Assembly (NCBI RefSeq): GCF_030733685.1
Contig: NZ_JASHIM010000012.1
Location: 56,541 to 120,540, forward strand
Reading direction: 5' to 3'
Source of the DNA: Roseovarius sp. MMSF_3281
GTDB lineage: Bacteria; Pseudomonadota; Alphaproteobacteria; Rhodobacterales; Rhodobacteraceae
DNA: 64,000 nucleotides
In this document: piece after piece, positions 8,570-16,131 of the stretch
Layout of the letters: each line of letters starts with the position of its first letter
How positions within the stretch are numbered: the first letter of the stretch is position 1
Notes under the pieces: generated by a model
Seen by the model: only the letters and a program-made list of their open reading frames with translations
Told to the model about the DNA's origin: nothing
The model's database searches: none
Made by a program: the position numbers and the translations under genes

Positions 8570-9772
8570 ATGACACGTCTTCTGTGCACTCTACTGCTGT
8601 CTATGCTGTTGTTTGCGCCCGCTTCGGCCCAAGAGGCCAGCGAGGTCTCCCAAATTGATCGCTCGGCCACGGGTGGTGCGCCGACCCTGGAAGATATCCT
8701 TGCCCGCCAGCGAGGAGAGAAAGTCGATAACAGCTATCGGCGTGGCGGCGATGAGGATGGCGAAGCCGCCCCCGGGCTTGGTCCGCTTGGGCCGGCCTCG
8801 GATGCAGATATCTGGCGTGACCTTCGATTTAACGATGCCAATGTGAAGGTGTCCGCGGGCGGAGAAAAGGCCAAGGTGCTTGTGCAAGATGGCGGCATGG
8901 CATGGTTGCAGTTCCGTCAGGGTCCATTGATCACCTACGGCGGCTGGGGGCTTGTCGCCACGCTTGGGCTTTTGGTCCTGTTTTATATTATTCGTGGCCG
9001 CATCACGATTGACGGTGACAAGACGGGCCGAACAGTGACCCGTTTCCAGTTCATGGAACGCTTTGCGCATTGGTTGATGGCAGGGTCTTTCGTTGTCCTT
9101 GGGATCACCGGCTTGATTTCGTTGATGGGGCGCAAATTCCTGATCCCGACCTTTGGGCATGAAGCCTTTGCAACGATCGCCGTGGCCAGCAAATGGGTGC
9201 ACAACAATATCTCGTGGGCCTTCATGTTGGGCCTGATTCTGGCGTTCGTTTTCTGGGTTGTTCACAACATTCCGAACAAGACTGACCTGAAATGGTTGGC
9301 CGTTGGTGGGGGTATATTCAAGAAAGGCGTCCACCCGCCCGCCAAGAAGTTCAACGCGGGCCAGAAGGTGATCTTCTGGTCGGTGATCCTGCTGGGTGCG
9401 TCGATCTCGGTGTCTGGTCTTTCGCTTTTGTTCCCGTTCGAACTGCCGATGTTTGCCAAAACCTTCGCGATTTTGAACGATATCGGTTTGCCGCAACTGT
9501 TTGGTTTTGGCGCATTGCCCACCGATCTGGCCCCGCATGAAGAAATGCAATTTGCGCAGTCCTGGCACGCCATTGTCAGCTTTGTGCTCATGGCGATTAT
9601 CTTTGCGCATATCTATATCGGCTCGGTTGGCATGGAAGGTGCGTTTGACGCCATGGGCTCGGGAGAGGTGGAGGAACAATGGGCACGCGAACACCACTCT
9701 CTGTGGCTTGAAGAGTTGCAGGAGAAGGACGAAGCTCCTACCCTGGGCAAGGCATCAACTCCCGCAGAATAA
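8570..9772 (+). CDS. fdhC: Formate dehydrogenase cytochrome b (gamma) subunit
   Basis: A 400-residue membrane protein. The ATG at 8570 gives a good signal peptide (MTRLLCTLLLSMLLFAPASAQ); an upstream in-frame ATG at 8456 would place the hairpins inside the gene and is rejected. A periplasmic domain of about 100 residues precedes five predicted membrane spans (GGWGLVATLGLLVLFYII, WLMAGSFVVLGITGLI, WAFMLGLILAFVFWVV, FWSVILLGASISVSGL, IVSFVLMAIIFAHIYIG). Histidines in FAHW, WVHN, QSWHAIV and FAHIYIG are candidate haem b ligands, as in FdnI/FdoI. The subunit passes electrons from FdhB to the quinone pool. Its stop overlaps the start of the WD40-cytochrome gene (TAATG). Confidence 0.93.
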   Translation: MTRLLCTLLLSMLLFAPASAQEASEVSQIDRSATGGAPTLEDILARQRGEKVDNSYRRGGDEDGEAAPGLGPLGPASDADIWRDLRFNDANVKVSAGGEKAKVLVQDGGMAWLQFRQGPLITYGGWGLVATLGLLVLFYIIRGRITIDGDKTGRTVTRFQFMERFAHWLMAGSFVVLGITGLISLMGRKFLIPTFGHEAFATIAVASKWVHNNISWAFMLGLILAFVFWVVHNIPNKTDLKWLAVGGGIFKKGVHPPAKKFNAGQKVIFWSVILLGASISVSGLSLLFPFELPMFAKTFAILNDIGLPQLFGFGALPTDLAPHEEMQFAQSWHAIVSFVLMAIIFAHIYIGSVGMEGAFDAMGSGEVEEQWAREHHSLWLEELQEKDEAPTLGKASTPAE

Positions 9773-11070
9773 TGCGTGTGCTTTGGGCCAGCTTGATCGC
9801 GCTGCTTCTGGCCGCCTTCCCGGCGGCCAGTCAGCAGTTCACGACCCTCAAGGGCCATGGAGGCCCGGTGATGGGCATCGGGGTCAATACAAGCACCGGG
9901 CAGGTCGCCACGGCCAGTTTCGACAATTCTGTCGGCCTGTGGGAAGGACGTACCCCGGTTTGGCTTGAAGGGCACGAAGCGGCGGTGAATACCGTTTTGT
10001 TTCTGAATGATACGAGGCTTGCCTCGGCGGCAGATGATTTTTCCATAATTCTGTGGGGCGCAGATGGTGCGGTGACGACACGGCTGGAAGGGCATAAAGG
10101 GAAGGTCATGGATCTTGGGGTCTCTCCCGATGGCGGTACCTTGGCCTCGGCCAGTTGGGACGGAAGTATCGGCATTTGGTCACTGGAAAACGGCGCGCGG
10201 CGTTTCCTGCAAGGGCATGAGGCCCCGGTGAACGCTGTTTCCTTTGGCCATGACGGGCGGCTGTTTTCCGCGTCGGCAGATGGGTCGATCCGTATCTGGG
10301 ATGTTGAAACGGGAACGTCCCGCGTGTTGATCAATCAGGGCTTTGGTGTGAACAGGATCGTCCTTGCTCCTGACTTGAGTTGGCTGGCCTATGGTGCGGT
10401 CGACGGGATGACACGGGTGATCGACCCAGAAGAGGGGCACGCGCTTTATGATTTCTCATTGGATCGGCGTCCGATCCTCTCCTTGGCCCATCATGCCCAG
10501 ACCGGACAATTGGCCGTGGGGGATGGGCATGGCTATATCATGGTGATCGACACGCAAGACTGGCGGATCGCCCGTGATTTCAGGGCCATGCAGCGTGGAC
10601 CGGTCTGGGCCCTTGCGTTCAGCGCGGATGGACAAAACATTCTGGCCGCAGGCCTGAGCGATGTTGTTTACTCATGGCCCGTGGCCCTTTTGGATACATT
10701 CGATCCCGCAGGCCAAGCTGGGCGGAGCTTCTTGCGAGATCCCGACGAAATGCCAAATGGCGAACGGCAATTCATGCGCAAATGCTCGATCTGTCATGCC
10801 TTGACGCCGCCGCCCTCGCGCAAGGCGGGACCAAGCCTCTATGGGGTGTTCGGGCGAAAAGCCGGGGCATTGCCGGATTATCCTTATTCGCCCACATTAG
10901 AGACTGCAGATATCACATGGACAGACGAAACAATCGACGCCCTGTTCGACATCGGGCCCGACCATTATATCCCGGGCTCCAAGATGCCGATGCAGCGCAT
11001 ATCGGCAGAAACCGACCGTGATGATTTGATCGAATACCTTCGCAAGGCAACCGCCATCAAGGAGAACTAA
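9772..11070 (+). CDS. Periplasmic WD40 beta-propeller fused to cytochrome c
   Basis: A 432-residue exported protein with a signal peptide (MRVLWASLIALLLAAFPAAS). Residues about 24-310 are WD40-like repeats: recurring units such as LKGHGGPVMGIGV...ASFDNSVGLWEG, LEGHKGKVMDLGVSPDG...ASWDGSIGIWS and LQGHEAPVNAVSF...SADGSIRIWD, probably one propeller. The C-terminus is a class I cytochrome c with CSICH (Cys338, Cys341, His342) and a likely axial Met near residue 405 in PGSKMPM. It overlaps the fdhC stop by one base, so it belongs to the formate dehydrogenase operon. It may be a docking scaffold and electron acceptor for the periplasmic enzyme; this is inference. Domain assignment is firm. Confidence 0.88.
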   Translation: MRVLWASLIALLLAAFPAASQQFTTLKGHGGPVMGIGVNTSTGQVATASFDNSVGLWEGRTPVWLEGHEAAVNTVLFLNDTRLASAADDFSIILWGADGAVTTRLEGHKGKVMDLGVSPDGGTLASASWDGSIGIWSLENGARRFLQGHEAPVNAVSFGHDGRLFSASADGSIRIWDVETGTSRVLINQGFGVNRIVLAPDLSWLAYGAVDGMTRVIDPEEGHALYDFSLDRRPILSLAHHAQTGQLAVGDGHGYIMVIDTQDWRIARDFRAMQRGPVWALAFSADGQNILAAGLSDVVYSWPVALLDTFDPAGQAGRSFLRDPDEMPNGERQFMRKCSICHALTPPPSRKAGPSLYGVFGRKAGALPDYPYSPTLETADITWTDETIDALFDIGPDHYIPGSKMPMQRISAETDRDDLIEYLRKATAIKEN

Positions 11071-11071
11071 G

Positions 11072-11209
11072 ATGAAAGCCATGTACACTGCATTCGCTGC
11101 GGCGGTGGTTATTACGATTGTTGCATACTATGGCCTCAACGAGGCCGGTTTTTCGTCCGGGGAAGTTTCTGCCGGGAACGCGGTGCGCCTCGGTGATGCT
11201 ACCGAATGA
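11072..11209 (+). CDS. Small single-span membrane protein at the end of the formate dehydrogenase operon
   Basis: A 45-residue open frame with a perfect AAGGAG 7 nt before its ATG. The product starts MKAMYTAF and has one hydrophobic stretch (AFAAAVVITIVAYYGL) followed by a short polar tail ending GDATE. It lies 1 nt after the WD40-cytochrome stop, and its own stop overlaps the start of the response regulator (ATGA), so both ends are operon-coupled. It could be an uncleaved membrane anchor or a small exported peptide. No family was recognised; function unknown. The ribosome binding site and tight overlaps make a real gene likely. Confidence 0.72.
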   Translation: MKAMYTAFAAAVVITIVAYYGLNEAGFSSGEVSAGNAVRLGDATE

Positions 11210-12573
11210 CGGCCCCATTGTCGCAAACAGGGCGTGAAACCAGCGGCGAGTATGGTGAAACCCTTGCCGTTGCCTCGATCCTCGTGATCGATGACGAACC
11301 GGGCATGCGCAATTTTCTGACCAAGGTGCTTGAGCCGCATTGCAAGCGGGTTGAGCAGGCAGCGTCGTGTAAGCAAGCGACTGAATTTCTGGATCAATCA
11401 CATTTCGATCTGGTCATTCTCGACAACATCATGCCGGACGTGACCGGGTTGGATTGGTTGGCCGAACAGCGCCGGATCGGGCTTTTTGCCGATGCGATCC
11501 TGATCACGGCTTACGCCGATCTTGATACCGCCATCCGGGCGTTGCGGGCGGGCGTGGCGGATTTCGTTTTGAAACCCTTCCGGGCAAATCAAATCCTGAA
11601 TGCAGTGTCACGCGCGCTTGATCGCAAGTACCTGCGCCGGGAAAACGATCTTTTGAAGCACGAACTGTCCGAGATTGGCCAGACAGCCCGCGGGCGGCTT
11701 TTGGGGAATTCCCCGGCGATTGCCAAGGTCCGTGACATGCTGGATCGCGTCGCGCCTTTGCCGACCTCGGTGCTGTTCACGGGGGCCAGCGGGACGGGCA
11801 AGGAAATTGCCGCGCGGACGCTTCATGGCATGTCGGACAGGGCTGAAAAACCATTTGTTGCTGTCAATTGCGCGGCGATTGCGCCGGATCGGATCGCCGA
11901 TGATCTGTTCGGCGTGATTCAATCGGACCGGGGCCGCAAGGACGGTTTGTTCCTTCATGCCGATGGCGGCACGCTGTTTTTGGACGAGGTGGCGCAATTG
12001 CCCGAGCAGGTGCAGGCCAGCCTACTGCGTGTTCTGGAAGATTGCCGAATCCGCCCCACCGGGGCCGAGCGAGATATCCCACTGAACCTGCGCTTTTTCT
12101 TTGCCACCAATGCCGACCTTGAGGCCGAAGTGTCGGCGGGCCGTTTCCGCGCCGACCTGTATCACCGCATCAACGTGATGAATATCGAGATGCCGCCGCT
12201 GCGCGAGCGTACGGAGGATATCGTCGAACTGGCTGCCTTGTTTATGAGCGATTTTTCCCGTGTCCTGGGCCTGCCTGCGCTGGAGTTGAACGAAGAGGTT
12301 TTTCTAAAGCTTAGCCGCTATGACTGGCCGGGCAATGTGCGAGAGTTGCGCAACCTGATCGAACGCTCGGTTATCCTTGGGCAATTCCCTGAAGAATTCG
12401 AAGGTTCCGGCCGTGTGACCGGCACAGAGGCCATGGAAACACTGGAACTGGTGGAACAGCGTCATATCATGACCGTCCTGGATGCCTGCGGCGGGAACCG
12501 GGCGGAAGCCGCGCGCAGGCTTGGGGTCTCGCGCAAGACCGTGGATCGCAAATGCGCTGCTTGGGGCGTGTAA
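11206..12573 (+). CDS. NtrC-family response regulator lacking the GAFTGA loop
   Basis: A 455-residue regulator with three parts. A receiver domain (about residues 25-145) has the phosphoacceptor Asp73 in [10 protein letters not shown] and a KP at the end. An AAA+ domain (about 160-385) has Walker A GASGTGKE and Walker [10 protein letters not shown] Fis-type helix-turn-helix lies at the C-terminus ([21 protein letters not shown]). Between LFG and [15 protein letters not shown] the sequence reads [10 protein letters not shown], so the sigma-54 contacting GAFTGA motif is absent. Regulators of this kind, such as Rhodobacter capsulatus NtrC, act with the housekeeping sigma factor. No histidine kinase gene is adjacent. 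It is translationally coupled to the small membrane protein and probably controls the cluster. Confidence 0.85.
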   Translation: MTAPLSQTGRETSGEYGETLAVASILVIDDEPGMRNFLTKVLEPHCKRVEQAASCKQATEFLDQSHFDLVILDNIMPDVTGLDWLAEQRRIGLFADAILITAYADLDTAIRALRAGVADFVLKPFRANQILNAVSRALDRKYLRRENDLLKHELSEIGQTARGRLLGNSPAIAKVRDMLDRVAPLPTSVLFTGASGTGKEIAARTLHGMSDRAEKPFVAVNCAAIAPDRIADDLFGVIQSDRGRKDGLFLHADGGTLFLDEVAQLPEQVQASLLRVLEDCRIRPTGAERDIPLNLRFFFATNADLEAEVSAGRFRADLYHRINVMNIEMPPLRERTEDIVELAALFMSDFSRVLGLPALELNEEVFLKLSRYDWPGNVRELRNLIERSVILGQFPEEFEGSGRVTGTEAMETLELVEQRHIMTVLDACGGNRAEAARRLGVSRKTVDRKCAAWGV

Positions 12574-12724
12574 TTTTGCCTTTCCCGGCCTTTGGGTCGG
12601 GCTAGAAAGCACGAAGCGCTGTTGGCTGGCCGGTGCCCTTCGGTCATCACCATGCATGAAATGGCCCGGGTGCCGCGAAATTGGGCCCCTTGGCAATATG
12701 CTTTGGCTGGTGTCCTATGCGGGC

Positions 12725-13462
12725 ATGGAATGGCGTGATCAGGGCATACTTCTTTCAAACCGGACCCATGGTGAAACCTCGGCGATCATCGAGGTGTTCA
12801 CGCCGGGGCGCGGGCGGCATGCGGGTGTGGTGCGGGGGGGGACATCGCGCAAATTGGCCCCGGTCTTGCAGCCCGGCGCGCAATTGGACCTGACGTGGCG
12901 CGCCCGGCTGGAAGATCATATCGGCACCTTTACGGTTGAGCCTTTGCGCTCACGCGCGGCGTCGTCGATGGGGGATAGGCTGTCACTGGCGGGGTTGAAC
13001 GCGGTGACGGCGTTGTTGCTGTTTTGCCTGCCCGAGCGTGAGGCCCATGCACGTCTTTATGAAAAAACCGAGCAATTACTTGACCTTCTGGGCCAATCGG
13101 AAATCTGGCCCTTGGCCTATCTTCGATGGGAAATGACCCTACTGGATGACATGGGCTTTGGCCTTGATTTATCCACCTGCGCGGCGCTGGGGCGGCGGGC
13201 GAATGACCTTAGCTTTGTGTCGCCGCGGACCGGGCGAGCGGTGTCGAGGGCCGGTGCCGGGGAATGGGCGGATAAGCTTTTGCCCTTGCCGCCGTGCTTG
13301 TTGGGGGAGGGGCCTGCGCCGGACGCGGAATTGGTCGAGGCGTTTCGCGTGACCGGGCATTTCCTGCAAAATCACCTGGCCTCGGAGATGGGTAACACGC
13401 CGCTTCCCGGGGCGCGGCAACGGTTCGTGGACAGGCTTCGTGCAAGGGCGGAAATGGCATAA
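12725..13462 (+). CDS. recO: DNA repair protein RecO
   Basis: A 245-residue RecO, which helps RecF and RecR load RecA on single-stranded gaps. It starts [27 protein letters not shown], the typical RecO OB-fold opening, followed by [14 protein letters not shown] and a helical C-terminal half ([13 protein letters not shown]...[22 protein letters not shown]). The ATG at 12725 matches the family; the frame stays open far upstream into the response regulator gene and that part is ignored. The zinc-finger cysteines of some RecO proteins are not evident here. It is followed by a hairpin terminator shared with convergent leuA. Confidence 0.93.
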   Translation: MEWRDQGILLSNRTHGETSAIIEVFTPGRGRHAGVVRGGTSRKLAPVLQPGAQLDLTWRARLEDHIGTFTVEPLRSRAASSMGDRLSLAGLNAVTALLLFCLPEREAHARLYEKTEQLLDLLGQSEIWPLAYLRWEMTLLDDMGFGLDLSTCAALGRRANDLSFVSPRTGRAVSRAGAGEWADKLLPLPPCLLGEGPAPDAELVEAFRVTGHFLQNHLASEMGNTPLPGARQRFVDRLRARAEMA

Positions 13463-13463
13463 C

Positions 13464-13490
13464 AAAGCCCGGCAAAATGGGCCGGGCTTT
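13464..13490. terminator. Bidirectional terminator between recO and leuA
   Basis: Ten-base inverted repeat AAAGCCCGGC (13464-13473) and GCCGGGCTTT (13481-13490) around a 7-nt loop. The A-rich start and T-rich end make it plausible for both converging genes. It begins one base after the recO stop codon. Confidence 0.75.
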
Positions 13491-13512
13491 GAAGGTGATC
13501 AGGTAGGCGTAA

Positions 13513-15078
13513 TTACGATACGTCCTTGTAATTGATCTCTTTTTCGTCTTCGCCGACACGGCCACGGCGGACCAGCAAACGGTTCAGCGCGTTGACATAC
13601 GCCTTGGCAGAGGCGACGACGGTATCGGTATCTGCCGATTGGCCCGTGGCGATGTTGCCATCTTCTTCAAGCCGGACGGAAACCGTGGCCTGCGCATCTG
13701 TACCTTGGGTTACGGCGTGCACCTGATAGAGCGACAGATGGGCGGAGTTGGGGTGCAACTCACGTACGGCCTTGAAAGTGGCGTCGACCGGGCCGTCGCC
13801 GGTTTGCTTGGCGGTCTTTTCTTCGCCGTCGATGGTCATGATTAACTCGGCCTCGGCCGGGCCGCCGGTGCCGCAGGCCACGCGCAGGGATTTGACGACA
13901 AGGCGGTCTTTCGCCTCGTCCTCGCCCGCGCGCATCAGGGCGATAAGGTCTTCATCATAAACCTCTTTTTTGCGATCGGCGAGATCCTTGAAGCGCACGA
14001 ACATGTCATTGAGCTGGTTCTCGGCCAGGTCGTACCCGAGGTCTTTCAACTTCGCGCGCAGGGCGGCGCGGCCCGAGTGTTTGCCCAAAACGATATTGGT
14101 TTCAGAAAGGCCCACGTCTTCGGGGCGCATGATCTCGAAGGTTTCGGCGTTCTTGAGCATGCCGTCCTGGTGGATGCCGGATTCATGCGCGAAGGCGTTC
14201 TTGCCGACGATGGCCTTGTTGTACTGCACCGGGAAGCCCGACACAGTGGCGACGCGGCGCGAGATGTTCATGATCTTGCGGCTGTCGACATGCGTGAAAT
14301 AGGGCATGATGTCGCCGCGCACCTTGAGGGCCATGACGACCTCTTCCAATGCAGTGTTGCCGGCGCGTTCGCCCAAGCCATTGATAGTACACTCAATTTG
14401 ACGCGCACCACCGGCGACGGCGGCCAGTGCATTGGCCGTCGCCATGCCCAGATCGTTGTGGCAATGGGTGGCGAAAACGATCTCGTCGGCACCGGGGACT
14501 TCGGCGATAAGCCGTTGAATCAACTCGGCGGATTCGACGGGGGCGGTGTAGCCGACGGTGTCGGGGATGTTGATGGTGGTGGCGCCGGCCTTGATGGCGA
14601 TTTCGACGACCCGGGCCAGATAATCCCACTCGGTGCGAGTCGCATCCATGGGGGACCATTGCACGTTGTCACAGAGGTTGCGGGCGTGGGTCACCGTCTC
14701 GTGAATCCGCTCGGCCATCTCATCTTGGCTGAGGTCGGGGATCGCCCGGTGCAGGGGCGAGGTGCCGATAAACGTATGAATTCGCGGGCTTTTCGCGTGT
14801 TTCACCGCCTCCCAGCAGCGGTCGATATCCTTGGGGTTGGCACGGGCCAAGCCACAGATCGTCGAGTTTACGGAATTTTTGGCAATTTCCGAAACTGCCC
14901 TGAAGTCCCCTTCGGAGGCGATGGGGAAACCGGCCTCGATGATATCAACGCCCATGTCATCGAGCATGGCGGCGATTTCGAGCTTTTCATCATGGGTCAT
15001 GGTGGCGCCGGGAGATTGTTCGCCGTCGCGCAGGGTGGTGTCGAAAATCACCACGCGGTCTTTGGAAGTATCAGTCAT
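13513..15078 (-). CDS. leuA: 2-isopropylmalate synthase
   Basis: A 521-residue enzyme that condenses 2-oxoisovalerate with acetyl-CoA, the first committed step of leucine synthesis. The N-terminal TIM-barrel has FDTTLRDGEQSPGAT (metal-binding Asp) and the HCHNDLGMATANAL and GLGERAGNTALEE segments with metal-ligand histidines. The C-terminal third (from about residue 390) is the LeuA regulatory domain that binds leucine for feedback inhibition. The length is usual for the LeuA type 1 family. The gene is preceded by a leader peptide and hairpin that resemble a leucine attenuator (see separate entries). Confidence 0.97.
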   Translation of the reverse strand: MTDTSKDRVVIFDTTLRDGEQSPGATMTHDEKLEIAAMLDDMGVDIIEAGFPIASEGDFRAVSEIAKNSVNSTICGLARANPKDIDRCWEAVKHAKSPRIHTFIGTSPLHRAIPDLSQDEMAERIHETVTHARNLCDNVQWSPMDATRTEWDYLARVVEIAIKAGATTINIPDTVGYTAPVESAELIQRLIAEVPGADEIVFATHCHNDLGMATANALAAVAGGARQIECTINGLGERAGNTALEEVVMALKVRGDIMPYFTHVDSRKIMNISRRVATVSGFPVQYNKAIVGKNAFAHESGIHQDGMLKNAETFEIMRPEDVGLSETNIVLGKHSGRAALRAKLKDLGYDLAENQLNDMFVRFKDLADRKKEVYDEDLIALMRAGEDEAKDRLVVKSLRVACGTGGPAEAELIMTIDGEEKTAKQTGDGPVDATFKAVRELHPNSAHLSLYQVHAVTQGTDAQATVSVRLEEDGNIATGQSADTDTVVASAKAYVNALNRLLVRRGRVGEDEKEINYKDVS

Positions 15079-15131
15079 GTCGGGTCTCGTTCGTTATCCT
15101 AAGCCATTGGCGCGAAAGAGAAAAAGCACAC

Positions 15132-15170
15132 CCTCTGAGCGGTCGCGCCGGATGATGGCACGCTCAGAGG
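15132..15170 (-). terminator. Attenuator hairpin in the leuA leader
   Basis: In the leuA sense direction, CCTCTGAGCG (15170-15161) pairs perfectly with CGCTCAGAGG (15141-15132), and TTTTT follows 6 nt later at 15125-15121. The stop codon of the leucine-rich leader peptide lies inside the first arm, so a ribosome finishing the peptide would change the folding. This is the layout expected for ribosome-mediated attenuation. The 6-nt gap before the T tract is longer than ideal. Confidence 0.7.
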
Positions 15171-15250
15171 CGGCTTAGGAGTAGCAGGAGGGAAACGCAA
15201 CCCGCATTGCGGGGCGTCTGGCCAGAAAGGATATGGTCCTGCTTCATCAT
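15164..15250 (-). CDS. leuL: Leucine-rich leader peptide of leuA (attenuator)
   Basis: A 28-codon frame starting ATG ATG AAG and ending in a run of five consecutive leucine codons (CTC CTG CTA CTC CTA), then AGC CGC CTC TGA. Six of the last eight residues are leucine, the hallmark of a leu operon leader peptide: scarcity of charged tRNA-Leu would stall the ribosome here and let transcription continue into leuA. The stop sits in the first arm of the downstream hairpin. There is no ribosome binding site before the ATG, and a promoter-like pair places the transcript start almost at the ATG, so it may be translated from a leaderless mRNA. CTA, a rare codon in GC-rich DNA, is used twice. Confidence 0.8.
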   Translation of the reverse strand: MMKQDHILSGQTPRNAGCVSLLLLLSRL

Positions 15251-15257
15251 GCGTAAA

Positions 15258-15286
15258 AGTATAGGGATGATGACGGGCGATGAAAA
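15258..15286 (-). promoter_or_regulatory. Putative promoter of the leuL-leuA transcript
   Basis: On the minus strand TTTTCA (15286-15281) and TATACT (15263-15258) are spaced by 17 bp, a good match to a sigma-70 type promoter. Only 7 nt separate TATACT from the leader ATG at 15250, so transcription would start on or next to the start codon. Confidence 0.55.
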
Positions 15287-15296
15287 CCCCGAAATG

Positions 15297-15381
15297 TTTT
15301 GTACGTTTTGTACGTTTTGTACGTGAGTTTTGTACGAAAATCGGGGGCGGCGCGAAGACGAACGTACAAGTCGTACAAAAT
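15297..15381. repeat. GTACGA-type intergenic module, copy 1
   Basis: A stretch with four GTACG steps (TTTTGTACG repeated), then TTGTACGAAAATC, a GC-rich spacer and CGTACAAGTCGTACAAAA. The last 55 bases align with the module at 59393-59477 (GTTTYGTACGAAAATC, GC-rich spacer, CGTACRAGTCGTACRA). It lies between the divergent leuL leader and the SDR gene. Origin unknown. Confidence 0.6.
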
Positions 15382-15465
15382 TCTAAACTGTTTCGTTCAA
15401 ATGTCGGGGTCGTGAAATGGAGGCGGATGCTTGAAGGGGCGCGCCGGCCCGCTAGCTTCCTCCAC

Positions 15466-16131
15466 ATGGAAAGAGCATTGATCATCGGCGCCTCGGGCGG
15501 GATTGGAACGGCCATCTCGGAGGCTTTGGCCGCGCGTGGTGTCTCGGTCACCGGGCTGTCGCGGCGCGACGATGGGTTGGACGTGACCGATGAAGGGTCG
15601 GTCGAGGCGGCTTTGGGCCGGTTGGAGGGGCCGTTCGACTTGGTGTTCGTCGCGACCGGCGCGTTGGAGTTGGAGGGACGGGGGCCGGAGAAATCCCTGA
15701 AGCACTTGGACGCAGAGGCGATGCGCGCGCAGTTCATGTTGAATTGCGTCGGGCCCTCCTTGGTGATGAAACATGCCGTCCGCCTGTTGCCCAGGGAGGG
15801 GCGGAGCGTGTTTGCTGCGCTTTCGGCGCGGGTGGGGTCGATCGGCGATAACGGTTTCGGTGGGTGGTACAGTTACCGGACGGCCAAGGCGGCGTTAAAC
15901 CAGATGATCCACACCGGGGCGATCGAGATTGGCCGGAGCCACCGCGACGCGATTTGCGTGGCGCTGCATCCCGGCACGGTGGAAACGCCGCTGACCGAGA
16001 AATACGCCAAGGGGCACCCCACCGTCACGGCGCAGGAAGCTGCCGTTAACCTTTTGAGCGTTATTGATGGGCTGACCACGAAGGACACGGGGCAGTTTTA
16101 CGATTGGGCGGGGAAGCGTGTGCCATGGTGA
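15466..16131 (+). CDS. Short-chain dehydrogenase/reductase
   Basis: A 221-residue SDR with the nucleotide-binding GASGGIG at residues 8-14 and the catalytic pair in WYSYRTAK (Tyr, Lys). The Ser is in FAALSARVGS. Substrate unknown; the sequence after the active site (HPGTVETPLTEKY...DGLTTKDTGQFYDWAG) resembles the C-factor-like/CsgA subgroup. The ATG at 15466 fits the family; an extended frame upstream runs into the repeat module and is rejected. Its last 7 bases overlap the start of the photolyase gene, and SDR genes of this kind often accompany cryptochrome genes in roseobacters. Confidence 0.88.
   Translation: MERALIIGASGGIGTAISEALAARGVSVTGLSRRDDGLDVTDEGSVEAALGRLEGPFDLVFVATGALELEGRGPEKSLKHLDAEAMRAQFMLNCVGPSLVMKHAVRLLPREGRSVFAALSARVGSIGDNGFGGWYSYRTAKAALNQMIHTGAIEIGRSHRDAICVALHPGTVETPLTEKYAKGHPTVTAQEAAVNLLSVIDGLTTKDTGQFYDWAGKRVPW

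Noticed and set aside
14077..15102. A 341-codon frame opposite leuA
   Set aside because: leuA is unambiguous; the antisense frame is composition-driven.
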